This document shows, in pieces, positions 36,961 through 49,050 of a stretch of DNA of 64,000 nucleotides. The position numbers and the translations under genes are program-made. The stretch comes from Ulota crispa. Its lineage: Eukaryota; Streptophyta; Bryopsida; Orthotrichales; Orthotrichaceae. Location: positions 8,458,789 to 8,522,788 of the forward strand of contig OY987242.1 in the NCBI GenBank assembly GCA_963920765.1, in the 5' to 3' direction. Within the stretch, counting starts at the first letter, position 1. Each line of letters opens with the position of its first letter. The notes beneath the pieces are model-generated. The model did no database searches. It was not told the origin of the DNA and saw only the letters and a list, made by a program, of their open reading frames with translations.

Positions 36961-37379
36961 TCTTGGATAATGGCCTTACTAATAGAGGGCTTCAAATATC
37001 AATTTTTTGAAGTGACTCACGTCATGATTCATCTTAGTGAATTCACTAGTGAAGAGCAAGGTGAGTCACATCTAGAATTCACTCCTAACGTGATTCACGT
37101 AGAGAGTGGACTTCATAAACTCACTTTTGCACAACTCATCCTCAAGGGTGTCTCAGACGCTTAGACGCCTGACTTGTGCACAAAACCCTAATTGCAAACA
37201 CAATTGTCTCAAACTTTGGGCATGCAAGTGAACAAAAATAATCCACTAGTGAATTGGGACCCTATGAGGTGAGAAACTTGTTGACTAGATTTTATGTTTG
37301 AAGCCCCCTTATGCTCGATTTTAGGGACTTTAAAGAGAGGGTAGGGGCCCAATGAAGATAGTTAATGCTCTTCATTATC

Positions 37380-37547
37380 TGAGACCATCCCCAACCATCC
37401 CCAATGCAACTGGAAAACAGACCTGGAAACCAAGTTTGACATATTCATAGCCATCAGATCATAGCCATCAGATCATGATCTGACGGCTATGAATATGTCA
37501 AACTCGGTTTCCAGGTCTGTTTTCTGGTTGCAGTGGGAATGGTCTCA
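37380..37547. repeat. Near-perfect hairpin (168 bp)
   Basis: Two arms with a small loop. Each arm carries GACCTGGAAACC, TTTGACATATTCATAGCC and TCAGATCAT, with only a few mismatches over about 60 nt. The ends are TGAGACCAT on one side and ATGGTCTCA on the other. It could be a foldback MITE or a small-RNA hairpin precursor. No clear target duplication flanks it. Confidence 0.8.
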
Positions 37548-37838
37548 GAAATTGGCGCTAAGGTAAGTTTCGGGTGAATGTCAGGGTGAAAGAGCAAAAT
37601 TAAATTTTCAGCAGTTCCCACAGCATTGGGATATGGAGCAGTCACTTTCCAGGGTTTCCAGGATATTCTCAATACAGAAGCGGGCATTTAAAGGGCCGTC
37701 GGGAACTTTCAAGCCGGCGGTTTTTAGAACTCATTAATGATCAGTTAGGGTGAGCCGGTATTTAACTTAGTGGAGGTTTACTAAGGGTGAGATTTTGACA
37801 AGTGTAGCCGGAATTAAATTTAATCCTGCTAATGGCAG

Positions 37839-39363
37839 ATGAACCTCTTGGCCTCCAATGCCGCCGAAGGGAAGCAGGATGCAACTCTTTACAATGAACA
37901 ACATTCACCCCACCTTGCAAGCTCACCAAGAAACAGCAAGTTTAGCCAATGCAAACTCAGAGAAGGGACGAATTTTCATGCAAAAAGTAGCTTCAGTAAC
38001 TGCCGGGAGGTTTGCACTAAGTCACAGAAAATGTCTAAGAGCAGCGATTCAGGAGAAGGGAGTCACGGAGAGGAGGAAAGATGGAGCAGGAGGAGGAGCA
38101 AGGGCAGTAGCCACTCTGATTTCAGTGAAGATGACGACGACGGCGAAGAACAAAACTACGACCTACTCCAGAGGGCCAAAGGCAGAGAAGAGGAACCGGC
38201 ACTGCTAGATGAGGAACGTCTACACAACTTGGACACACAACAAGCCGAAGTGGAGGAGCCAGTGCAGCGTCGTCGAGTGTTACGCCCGCAGCCTCTAGGA
38301 ACTAAGCTTACCACTGCATCACGGAACTGGAGGGCAACACTCGGGTGGAACAGTCGACAGCAGGAGAGTCCTGACCCGGGTTGACAGGAGACGATCGTCG
38401 ACATCGACGGAGGCGCTCCTAATCTGCAGCAAGGGCCGGACTTCAGCATGGCCATCGCCGGCCAGGGTCGTGACTTCCCGGAGGTTCCTGTTATCGACGA
38501 CACCAACGAGCAGGACGAGGTCTGTGCCAGGCCGAAGCGGCCGAGATGTGTGGAAGGCGCCTCACCGGATCTGCGCGGCGCAGAAGAAGAACTTCGCAGC
38601 CGCAACGTCGACTGCAACCCTAAATTGCAATGCGGGGCGGGGACGCCCCAGAGGGACAAGTATATTCCTCCAGGCGACGCTAGGCAGACGCGAGACGGCG
38701 ACGTGCGAGGCGGTCCGGAGCTGCGCGGTGGGTCACCACATCGACGTAGCGGCTTCGTCGCCGACGGGTCAGAGCAGGAACACAGCGTGGAGCGGGAATG
38801 TAGCAGCAACGTTGCTCCTTGTGCCGAAATCATCAACCTGCACAATTCAGGTACCACATCTGCCCATACGCCTCCCTCAAATCCCCGCGTAAGCACAGAA
38901 CCAGCTACATCGAAGCGGAAACAAAAGCTGAATGGGAACTGGACCGATGAACAGCTGCGAAGAGCAATCGCCGATATTGATGATGGAATGGCAATTAGAA
39001 GAGCAGGGACGATTCACGGCATTCCTACAACGTCTCTGCGGGGTCATTTGTACGGCACCACATTACATAGGCGAAGGGGAAAAGCTCCAAAGGAGAAGAA
39101 AAAAATTAGGGCATCTCCACCGGTGACTCCAACACGCTCAAAGTGATCCAGGAATTTGCTGAAGAAAACAAACAGGGGAAGTGGGAGCTGTCCAGGCCAT
39201 GCAGCCAAAGGCATGGATGACCCATTTCCTATTTAGGGTTTGGATACATCATTTTATTTTCACCATTTCTCAAATGTACAGACTTTCGCCAACTAATAGG
39301 CACCTTCTTATAATGGACGGCCACGGGTCACGTGACAATGGAAGTAACCAAGGTAGCTATGTC
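37839..39363 (+). pseudogene. pogo/Tigger-type transposase relic
   Basis: One frame runs from 37839 to 39146, interrupted only by TGA at 38382-38384. It holds a long Ser/acidic-rich N-terminal region, then a Psq-type helix-turn-helix near the end (WTDEQLRRAIADIDDG, AIRRAGTIHGIPTTSLRGHL). About 30 bp later another frame (39181-39363) encodes a DDE_1 fragment: KAWMTHFLF, WIHHF and PTNRHLLIMDGHGS, the segment around the second catalytic Asp. The part with the first Asp, about 150-200 residues in this family, is missing. A broken copy of a Tc1/mariner-superfamily (pogo) element is the best reading. A host gene derived from the DNA-binding half is possible but less likely. Confidence 0.75.
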
Positions 39364-40523
39364 TAAGCTTATTGTGATCTGAAGAAGAGGAAATGAAGGC
39401 AGTTTTAGCTCTGGTTTTAGGGTTTTAGGGTTGAGGACTTCAATAGCCGCGTTGAGTTAGTACCGATGTGATTGCAATTGCAATCAACCCAGTTCAATCC
39501 TCCCTCCTGGTCTCCTCAGGGAATCGAAGGCCGCTCACCAACAAAATGGCCAAGCTTCGATTGGAGTTGTGTTTGCTTGCTTGCAGCATCGATCGAGGAG
39601 CTTGAGTTTCGCAACATCTTTAGGGGTATGAACGGCAAGAAACTGAGGCAATCGTGGGCTGTATGAGCTGAATGATGCTCACAACTTGACTGGGATTGAT
39701 TGTCCATGCGTTATATTAGCGAAATATCACAACAATGGTACTACTCAGGGCAGCCGCCTTGAAACCGTAATGTGTACCCGTCGTAGCTTTTTTGTGAGCA
39801 ATATGCAGTGGATGTTCATTATTTTAGCGCTCTGAGTCGCGTCCACATGATTAATCGACGTGTTTTGCAGGCGCAAGAACCCCAGTAATCTCTCTGGCAC
39901 AAGATGTGCAGCGAGGTGTCCCATAGCTTTGAGCGCCACTTAAATCACCATTCCATCATATCTCGCTTGAATGTTGTGTATTCATCATCGTAATCCCAAG
40001 ATTCTTCTACTGCTCTCTAATGTGTGGAATGCTGATTCGGACAAAGTAGAGACGGCGATGCTACTGCATTGACCTCTGAAGCTACCGAGTATATCATGTC
40101 AATGCTTATTGATACACTTTGGACCGTCTTTGTAGAACTTCAACATCTGGAGACTATTTCTGTTTGATTGTTGCATCTGCTTGGCAAGTATTACTTCCAT
40201 TGCAGTGCTCTACATGTTCTCTCAAAGCTATGGAATGAGCAAGTTGTGACGGATAGAGCTACGTCAGGTAGGGAAAATATGTGCAAGTCAGAGTCGGCAG
40301 CCATCAATGGTCCCAACTGTGATTTTCATACTTAGCTGAATTGCTAATAAAACGGCTAAATGCGCCCAAAAAAGTGCAAAATGAGATTGTGTTGTTCACA
40401 ATTTTTGTAGCAGGACAGATGCTCAGGTGGAAGTTTTGCTACAAATGGCACCTTGTGCAACATTTTAGCAAAGGTAGTCCAGGATAAGCGGCATACAGAG
40501 GATGATTATCTCAACAAGGCGCT
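39364..40523. other. No gene seen; carries a 20-odd-bp match to the U1 upstream region
   Basis: GTCCCATAGCTTTGAGCGCC at 39918 resembles ATCCCATAACTTTGGGCGCC at 21942 and both continue ACTTA. No snRNA motif follows at the expected distance. The rest is non-coding in appearance, probably decayed transposon sequence. Confidence 0.4.
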
Positions 40524-40700
40524 ATGGAGGAGCATGCCCTGCCCTTTACCCTAGCTGACCAGATATATCGTCTCGGCAAAGATGGGGACTTGAAGCGTGC
40601 GATAGAAAGGGATGAGATGCCAGCAATTCTACGGCAATGCCATGAAGGAGTATGCGGAGGGCACTTCCACTCGGCATTCTTGACTGGAGTAATAATACCC
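40524..40700 (+). pseudogene. Ty3/gypsy integrase zinc-finger fragment
   Basis: The frame encodes FTLADQIYRLGKDG, then ILRQCHEGVCGGHF. This is the typical H2C2 integrase zinc-binding segment with its preceding β-strand (IYRLG), found between RNase H and the integrase core of Ty3/gypsy polyproteins. Only the His half is present; the following CxxC and the DDE core are absent. No long terminal repeats are visible nearby. Confidence 0.65.
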
Positions 40701-40885
40701 CCTTCTCAGAGTCGATCTTGCTCCGCTTTTAGTATTTGCATCTTGTCCGGTGCCATTCTACGTTGTTTAGCTCGAACAGGAACAGCACCCTTTTTCAATT
40801 CTATTTAGTGTTGCTCGACCGTAATGGCTGGCAGGTCAGAACCTAGCCAAATTTGAAAACACTAGCAGCAGCTTCAGAACAGAGT

Positions 40886-41011
40886 TCACTCTCCTAGCCT
40901 CGTCACTTTCTGGCATCGAGTTTTCTCAAACCCAGCGTCGCGCTCAACAGCTCTCCGCCTTCCGATCAGAAGTCTCACCAGAAGCCGTCGATTGAGGGAG
41001 GGAACGTCCAT
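40886..41011 (-). pseudogene. Exon-like fragment, copy of 51685-51801
   Basis: The minus strand encodes 41 codons starting MDVPSLNRRLL, with GRRRAVERDAGF and RCQKVTRL, then TGA. Over 39 residues without gaps, 26 are identical to the frame at 51685. Equal length and protein-level similarity suggest a duplicated first coding exon. I do not recognise the family. A basic, Leu-rich start would suit an organelle presequence. Confidence 0.4.
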
Positions 41012-41073
41012 GGGGAACATTCAGGGTCCGGTGAGCTGATCCCGGGTCGGGACTCGAAGCTGGTTCCTGTTAA

Positions 41074-41398
41074 GGAAGGAGGCTCAAATTTGGAGCAGGC
41101 TCAAATTTGAAGCACCTCCTCAAATGTACTCTCCCTATATATCTTGTTTTTCATAGCCCTTCAACAATGTACAGCTCATGTACATTTGAGGAAGTGTTCC
41201 ATTTTAGAGCCCTATGGCCTTTCCACTTCAAATATTCATAACTAATTCCACAAAGTTCCAAAAAATATGAAACAACTTGGGTTAGATGCAGATTCTTCTT
41301 GTCTTTCAAGGAAAGTTTATTGAAAATCATTTCAAGGAGTTTCACCCACCCAAAATTCAGTTTTAGCCCTTAGATGCTCCATTTATGAGCCTCCTACC
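41074..41398. mobile_element. GGTAGGAG-end MITE, copy 2
   Basis: TTAA precedes GGAAGGAGGCTCAAATTTGG; the reverse-complemented right end is GGTAGGAGGCTCATAAATGG, flanked by TTAC. It is collinear with 4494-4821. A second GGAGCAGGCTCAAATTTG just inside is a small tandem duplication of the left end. Confidence 0.75.
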
Positions 41399-41402
41399 TT
41401 AC

Positions 41403-42487
41403 GATCTGGTCCATCCCTCCGTTCATTAGGAGAGGACCCGGTTGGCTGCACTTTCAGCTCAACCTAGCTTGGTTTTAGGTGTCCCCCTCATGGGCTAAAG
41501 TATTGGACATTCCATAGCATTTAAGGGTTTGGGGGTTTTCAAGGTTTTGGAAAATTTAGGCAAAAAATTAGTAGGGTCCTTTCAATAAGGTATCATGGAA
41601 TGTCATTTTTGTGGAAAAAAGTATTGTGGAATATTTTATATTCAAGGGCAAAGTTACAGCTCATAGGGTCCTTATAACCAACTTTAGAGTAACCCTCAAA
41701 TTGCTTGGATGTATTCTTATAACAGCACTTGACAATCCCAATCCCAACCTTCCCAAAGCAACTTAGCAATTGAAATGTGAAAAGAATTGCTTAAGCAAGC
41801 AGCATTCATTGCTCTACTTTAGATTTAATAGTGTACTAGTATACAAGCACACGCTTTGCGTGAGTTGGTCATGTATGGGTAATGCAACATTCAACTTCAA
41901 AAAAAAAATCTCACAAATGAATTGGTCTAGAATGTAATCCTAATGTACTTCAAATATAGAAAATCAATAATTTGTTCAAAATCTAACCTTGATGCACTAT
42001 TGTCTAACCTTTTTTGAAACCAAAAATTGTAATTGCCTTCATCACAATGTTACTCTTTAATACTTTGCTAGGGGCACTTGGCGTTTTGTTGGTTTTCTAG
42101 CACATGGTTGACATGCATTTGGTGCTATATTTAGGACATCCTTTATTGCTTCAAGTTCCACAAAAAGTTCTAAAAGATTTGGAAAAGGACATGGTTGGAG
42201 GGTGCTTGGTGTTCCATATTTAGGGCATCTTTATTGCTTCAACTTCCACCAAAAATTTCTAGAAGGTCCTAGAAAAGGGCGTGGAGTCAGTGAGGGTTAG
42301 GCTCCCACTTAGTAGTATAGATGATGAAACCCTCAAATCTAGGGTGCAAAATTGAGTGCCGCTTGGGAATGGGTATGTCTACCTTATATAGAATTGTGTG
42401 GTAAACCTATGTATGAAATGTTAAAAATTACATTATATTTTGCTCTTGTATTGTCATTAACATTATACTTTTTTTTAATAAAAATAA
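41403..42487. other. Gene-free stretch
   Basis: No gene recognised. Two segments around 42060-42180 and 42190-42260 repeat GCTTCAACTTCCAC-like and GGTTGGAGG-like text and look like a diverged tandem duplication. Confidence 0.4.
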
Positions 42488-42899
42488 GGAATTGATATTT
42501 TTACCACACAGTTTTTGACTATTCTACTACACCTTTTATATACGGCCAATATTTACGATGTTATAATAAACGTGGACCATGGGCAAAACATCATTACTTT
42601 GAAAAATAACTTGACGTACAAGTTGCACTTTCAACTCTATTTTTTTAGCTCTAAATCCCCCTCATAGTATTGAATAAAAAATCTAACTTCAACTTAGCAT
42701 AATTTAAGTGTTTTAATTATACTATGAGTGGGACTTAGAGCTAAGAAATAGAGTTGAAAGGGCAACTTGTACGTCAAGTTATTTTTTCAAAGTAATGATG
42801 TTTTGCCCATGGTTCACATTTATTATAATATTGTAATATTGACCACATATAAAAGGTGTGGTAGAATAGTTAGAAATGTGCAGTACAAATATCAATTCC
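42488..42899. repeat. Long foldback element, GGAATTGATAT ends
   Basis: Almost the whole 412 bp folds on itself. Left-arm blocks ACATCATTACTTTGAAAAAT, ACTTGACGTACAAGTTG and TTTCAACTCTATTT recur inverted in the right arm. Arms are about 190 bp. It belongs with 49569-49978 and 55234-55640 by its GGAATTGATAT ends, although the interiors differ. Confidence 0.8.
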
Positions 42900-45800
42900 C
42901 TTATAAAATTGGGCATATGCTAAGTTGAAAAGGCTTATAAGAAAATAAAATATTGAAATGAAGAATTCATTATAAATCACATCTAAAATTAAACTTCATT
43001 AATATTGAATAAAGTAACATTATATATGCATGAAACTATAAACAAAAGCAAATATATTAGTGCAACTTATATAATCCATCAAAACACATAAGTTATAAAT
43101 GTAGACAGATAATTTCTAGTCCAATTCAACTAGGTTTCATATCATTGCAAACATATAAAATGCTATACAAACTCAAATTTTAAAATTTCATTTTCACATA
43201 AAAGTATGTTCACAAATGGATTTATGTTTTTAAGCTAATAGTAAAAGTAGACTTGTAGAAAGAAGTTGCTTTAACACTTGGTAATTTGACATATGAAACT
43301 TTGGTTGTACAAGGTTGCAACATAGGTCCTAAAGCCATCCCTTTGAGCATTATCCGTTTATTGTTCCAATGTGTTGTTGTACATCATTTGTCTCATAGTT
43401 GCACACCTACTTATTATATTATTAACAATCCCAAAATCAAAATTTTGAAATTGATATCACAAAGAGCCCTTCATTTGACTTTCAATTTTTAGGGTTAATT
43501 CTTGAAGTACAAGGTTGCATTTTTTATCCATGCTTTGTGATGGCAAGGTCAATTTTATTTATATATCATTTATTCAAGACAATCATTTCTGCACATGGTT
43601 CATTTAGGTTTTTTTTGTAATGTTCATGGCAATGCAACTTTCAAAATACAGCATTTTTTTCAATGGTCTTATTAAGGGTTATAACGATTAAACTCAATAG
43701 CATATTATTCATGGCTCACTTGTTTCAAAAATTCCAAATTCAAAGCAACAAATTTATTGTAAATAATCAATTTAAATTCATGATTAAATGTTTTGTTCAT
43801 CTTCAACAATTTTTTATGAATGCTTGAAAATTGTACTTTATCCAATTATTCATGAATGAAAAAGAGTTAATGGAAAAGCTAAAGCAAATTTGTGGGATAT
43901 ACCATTGTAAACAAAGAATAAGTAGCATGCGTGAATGAGTGATATACATATTTTGGAAGAATCAAGATTAGTTATTATTATTTTTAAAAGTGAAATTATT
44001 ATCTTATGAATTATGGATTTAGGAGTTGTTTTCAAAATAGTATATGAAACTATTGGTAACTAAACTTTGGTCAATTAAGAACTACATTCAAAGATTTTCC
44101 AAACAAAAAAAGAAATACTATTTGTAATACTTTCCCCAAATGATATGGTATAAGTTGATTTTCAAATATCTCATTGTATCATCTTTCATGTAGTTTGTAT
44201 TGACTTATAATGAATCATTATTTCTTAATTTAATTACATCATATGAGATGATTCAAATATTAAATGAGAATTTTGTAATTATATTATACTTTCAAAAAAA
44301 TCATACATACACCAATGTAGTTCAAGAAAAAACTTATGTATATGTATTAAGTCATTTTTCATAAATTTATGTATTGTGATTGTTTTAAAATTATTTGAGT
44401 AATTATTTGAAAAATCAAATTCAAATAAATAACATTAAAATCAATTATTTCAAGTAAAGGTCATCATCAAATCAATCATTGCCTCACCGCATTCACATGA
44501 CTTAGTTGTTCAAAGTTTTTTATTTTTATTTGTTTACTACAAAACACCTAGATCAAACCATCTTTGTTTATTGATTCATTCATTGATTTACTCACTCATT
44601 CAAAATCATTCATTCAATTTGGAATGCTCTTTACATACCTTACTAGCAGCTTTGGCACTCTAGTGCCAAATAATTAACTAAAGCGCACACTTGAGGTTAG
44701 GAACCTAAAATAACAATATAAAAAAATAGTATATTATGATATTTCTTTAATGTAATTAGGCATTCATCTATGTCAAACACTATTATTATGGTAATTAGGT
44801 ATTGCAGTTTAATTGTTAGTATTAACAACTTAAAATGAACTTCATTTTAGTATTCATCAGTAAGATGACATTCATTAAAAAATGACAATGGATATCTTTC
44901 TCATGTTGCCAAGCAATGCATCTTACATTTTTAAACTAAAAATTTGCTTGTGTTCTTGTTTGAGAGTTATTTTTTCTATGTGAGATTGTGTCTTACGGTT
45001 AGTAGAAGGAAATCATTTAGCAAAGGATACATATTTACAATAGTTGAAAAAAAAGATTTGAAAATATGTGTGTTTCTTGATTGTGCAACTTTAAATACAA
45101 AATTTATGTTATAGTTTTTTGTATATCAATACAACTACAAAAATTATTTGATAAAATAATGACTCTTATTTTAGCACCTTTGTGTTGATATTTTCTTATA
45201 TTTCAGAACTTTTTTTAAATCATTTTACAAATTTTTAGCAATGAGCATGTATGATTACCAAAAAAATTAGCTAGATATTTTAAGAAACATTTTGTGCCGA
45301 AGGTGCTAAAAAGGTATGATATTCACAGTTCATTGTAACAACCTTGACATTTCCTTGGAAAAGTCACGTAATTACAAACAATATCACAATTTTACATGAT
45401 TTGAGTATGAGATGATTTTCAATATTTGAATTTTTATTAAAATTTTGAAATTTAAAGATAAATTTTAGATGTTTCATTTTCTTATTGTTGGTTTTAGTTC
45501 ATATTATCTCATGTAAGTTACATGATTTTAAGAGATTTCAATTAATTAAACAATAAGATGACTTGTACAACTTGGAAAAGCTGTAGTACATTATTTATAG
45601 AGGGAGAACAAAGTAAGTTTAACATTAAAAGAACTTGATGTTGTGCATTATTTAAATCTCATTATTTTCTCACATTAAAACATCCAAATCAAAACTTAGC
45701 AAAAATAGAGATAACAAAAATACACATCATAATATGTCTTTGTATTTTTTGGATTTACATAAATAGATACTTGTAAAAAACAACAATTGTAATATACATT

Positions 45801-46168
45801 GATATTTGAAAATGCTACACTAAAAATGATACTATATTCATTTATTCCATTTCTTTGAAAACTATATAATTACAATACAAAAAATCATTATTATTCAAAC
45901 AATAACGTAAATGACATAGTTTAATAATAAACATATAAAAAATTAAAAAATAATATAATGAAAATGGTGATTAAAATCACCTACACCTTACACTCTTCTA
46001 TTAATATAAAAACAGTAGACACACTATAAATTCAAAACCACACCCTTATTTCTAAAAATAAAAGTATGTTTTCCTAAAAGCCTAATAGATATCTAACTCT
46101 TTGAAAAATAATTCTAAATCTTGATCTATCCCACATCCTTCTTCATCCTCCACATGCCTATTATCAAT
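42900..46168. other. Very AT-rich gene-free stretch
   Basis: About 3.2 kb without any recognisable coding segment apart from the small MITE at 45172-45309. Confidence 0.45.
45172..45309. mobile_element. Small MITE, TTTTAGCACCTT ends
   Basis: TTTTAGCACCTTTGTG at the left pairs with the reverse complement of the right end, TTTTTAGCACCTTCGGCAC. About 138 bp, AT-rich interior. Confidence 0.5.
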
Positions 46169-48643
46169 TTAAGTAATTGTGTATCCACAACTTTTGCACT
46201 CCACTGTAGTCACACCCTCAAATAATATGTTGAGATCTCCGCAATCAAAACATGCCTCCTTGCACAACTTTGGTAGTTTCACTCTTGTACGTTTTTTTTG
46301 TACAAGTTCTTTTTGTCATGTCTTCTTTCTTCCGCTAGGTCTTGAAACCGATGTTTTTTTCTTAAACGTTAAGAACCTCTTCTTCACTTGTAAATATCAA
46401 TTTCTTTTTCTTCTTTTGACTTCCATGTCCAAGCCTTGTTTTAGTGACATGAGCTTGAATAAGAGCAATACTTGCACCTTCTCTAGGCAAGGAAATTTGA
46501 CTTGGTCTACATGTAGGTTCCATTGTATTATGCAAAACTGCTAAAAAGGATTGAGTTGCTTCTTTTACAATTTCATACTGCTCCAACAATAAACCTTTTA
46601 ATTTTTCAGTTACCATTAAAGTTGGTGTAGTTTCTTGAAACTTAGAAATGAATGTGTCTATTTCAAAATCACGTTCAATCATCAACTTTTCATGTGCTTT
46701 TGTCTCATTATTTTGCTCATCTTTAATTTCTACAAGTCAAATTGTAGAAATATCTTGCTCAATGTCCTCTTCAAATTTGTTGATGAAGCCTTGACGCTCA
46801 AATGCACTTAGCAACAAAGCTTGTAGATGTTGATAATCCTCATCCACAATTATTTTCATTGCCATCATGTGTTTACATATTGGACCATGATCATTATACT
46901 CACACCATTTGCGAGACAAACTTACAAGGTACCATTTGTTAAAATGAGTTTGACTGTGCATTAAAAACTCCAAGTAGCATTCATCCACAATTTCAAGATT
47001 TGATAATGGATTGACTTTATATCGTTGTACAATCTTCTTAGCTTTCTGTAATTTTGCAATTTGGCTTTGATCTATTCCTCTTAAAGAGAATTTTTGTGAT
47101 TCACTTAGCCAATGAATATCGTCATAATGTTCAACTAAAGTTAACCCTGCAAATCTTTGACCGGTTCTACGTTGGCCTATTATAGCCAAAACTAGCTCAT
47201 TGAGTCTACGATTCATTTTTCCATCTAGAAGGGTATATTTGACATATTGCCACATACATTCTACAAGATTAGTTGTATTTACATGAGCATGTTTGAACAT
47301 TCGACCAAATCTTGGCCACATGTACTTTCAAGGGCAGTCATTTTTTGCCCATCCCATTTCTACATATCTCAATACGTTTAGTTCATTAGCATATGATAAT
47401 TTGAATTTTGAATATACCTCATTAAATCTTTCTTATGTTGCTGACTCCAACATAGAACACATTGCTTGGTATAAATTGTCACGACGCTCTTCCGACACTT
47501 TCAATAACAATGACTCCACCCAAGCTTTTTTGGTATGAAACCAACACAATAACATTTTGCATTTGGTTTGGATTCCACCAATTTCTTGATTTTCCCAACA
47601 CCAAATGTCTTCTTTGATGGCTTTTGTTATTGCGTTTAATTTGGTTTTAGCTTTATCAATGACAATGGCATTTGGTCAAATGTTTCCCATGTTTTGAAAA
47701 ACGGCTTTCATTGTGATCCATAATGCTAGTCCTTCATGCCCACTTTCTTTATTAACTGAGCATAGCATAAGAAAAATGGGCATTCCCAAACCACTTGCAT
47801 TAGGACACACTCTAGCATACAATGACATGCTCCATTGATTAGTTTTAAAGGTGGAGTCTATTGCTCATGATGCATTTGGAGTAATGTTTTTTGCTTTGTC
47901 TAACATCTCCTTGGTTTGCATGATTAGTACAAATAGCCGTTTTATTAAGTCCTCATGTTTAGGACTATACACTTGTTAGAGATCACCTATTTGTTTTCTA
48001 TCCATTTGGGAATTGTTTTATGTACCATTTCATAGTCATCCTCACTACATTGTTCTTTTAATTGAAGCCAATAAGATAAATTTGAAGCTTCTTTGGGATC
48101 CGGAAAAAAAAAAATCTTTTGTTCATGAGGAGGTGCTTTATTTTGCAAAATGCCTTCACACTTTTTGGAGTGAGCAAGAGCTAATTGAATGTTATTCAAA
48201 TTAGTCAACATTTCAAAACAATTATCAATTGCTGTTTGATGAACGGGCAAGAAGTAACAATCCATTTTTGTACCAGGCACATGATTAGTGTGCCCAGTAT
48301 TAATGAATATCTCCACATTCAAAACTTCTTCATGTGGTTCCACTATTTTTAAGCAAAACTTGCAATCCACAAATCTGGTGGACAAAGGTTGACGTGCTTT
48401 TTTGCTTGTGTCATTTGGATCAAGTTCTTTATCTCAAAACTTTCTTCCACGATGACATACATAAATTGATACCTTAGCTGCATAAGGCCTCAATCTTTTA
48501 TAAACTTGGATTAGCTTCATATGCGCGCAATGGAGGTCTACAACATTTTTTATAAAGTCATCTTTCTCTGCCAAAAGCATTGTATGATGCTCATTGTAAT
48601 AAAAAAAAGAATGGCCAGAACACTCGTCTCCTTCTGAAGACAC
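46169..48643 (-). pseudogene. Mutator-like (MULE/FAR1-related) transposase, decayed
   Basis: Reading the minus strand from 48643, fragments of one protein are recovered across stops and frameshifts. An N-terminal zinc-binding FAR1-like region ends VCHRGRKF and continues RFVDCKFCLK with GHTNHVPG. The MULE core follows: AIDSTFKTN (first Asp; TGA replaces an expected Trp just before), IVIDKAKTKLNAI, LLCWFHTKKAW and TTNLVECMW. A SWIM-like finger WCEYNDHGPICKHMMAM comes next, with its first CxC pair degenerate. After further breaks the C-terminus has a CxxC...CxxC pair (CFDCG, CKSCG). At least six in-frame stops make it inactive. It abuts the CACTA element starting at 48673. Confidence 0.83.
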
Positions 48644-48981
48644 ATTTTTCTTACTTTTTCTCTATCTATGGCCACTAGTAGAAAATTCAACACAAAATCA
48701 ACAGAATTTCAACCAAAAACTATTGATTTTTTCTGTGAATTTGGTCAAGTTGATTTGGGTACTTTTCTGTTGATTTTCTGTTGATTATTTACAATTTCCT
48801 GTTAATTTGTTGTTGATTTCTATTACGTATTTTATGTTGTTCAATTCTATTTCTTTTCATTTAATTTTTTTTTTTCATAGAATTTGTTATTATTTTTAAA
48901 AAATGTGAACTTTTTAGGGGGATGGGCAGCTGCCTGAACTTTTGGGCAGCTGCCCGGGAGTTTGGACAGCTGCCAGTAACG

Positions 48982-49050
48982 GGGTTTGAACCCTCCACCT
49001 CTCCTCTCACACTCCACAACCTTAGCACATTCTCAAAACCACTAGAGAAC
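48982..49050 (-). repeat. tRNA-like / SINE-like promoter boxes
   Basis: On the minus strand a box-A-like TTCTCTAGTGGTTTTGAG (49033-49050) is followed about 40 bp later by a perfect box B, GGTTCAAACCC (48982-48992). The segment does not fold into a convincing tRNA. A SINE head or tRNA relic is more likely. Three GGCAGCTGCC-like palindromes lie just beyond. Confidence 0.35.

Noticed and set aside
38156..38896. 246-codon open frame on the minus strand
   Set aside because: It is the antisense shadow of the GC-rich pogo-type frame and has no domain of its own.
46179..46544. 121-codon plus-strand frame
   Set aside because: It overlaps the C-terminal part of the minus-strand MULE relic and has no recognisable motif.
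48982..49050. Functional tRNA gene
   Set aside because: Box A and box B are present but no consistent acceptor and anticodon stems could be drawn.
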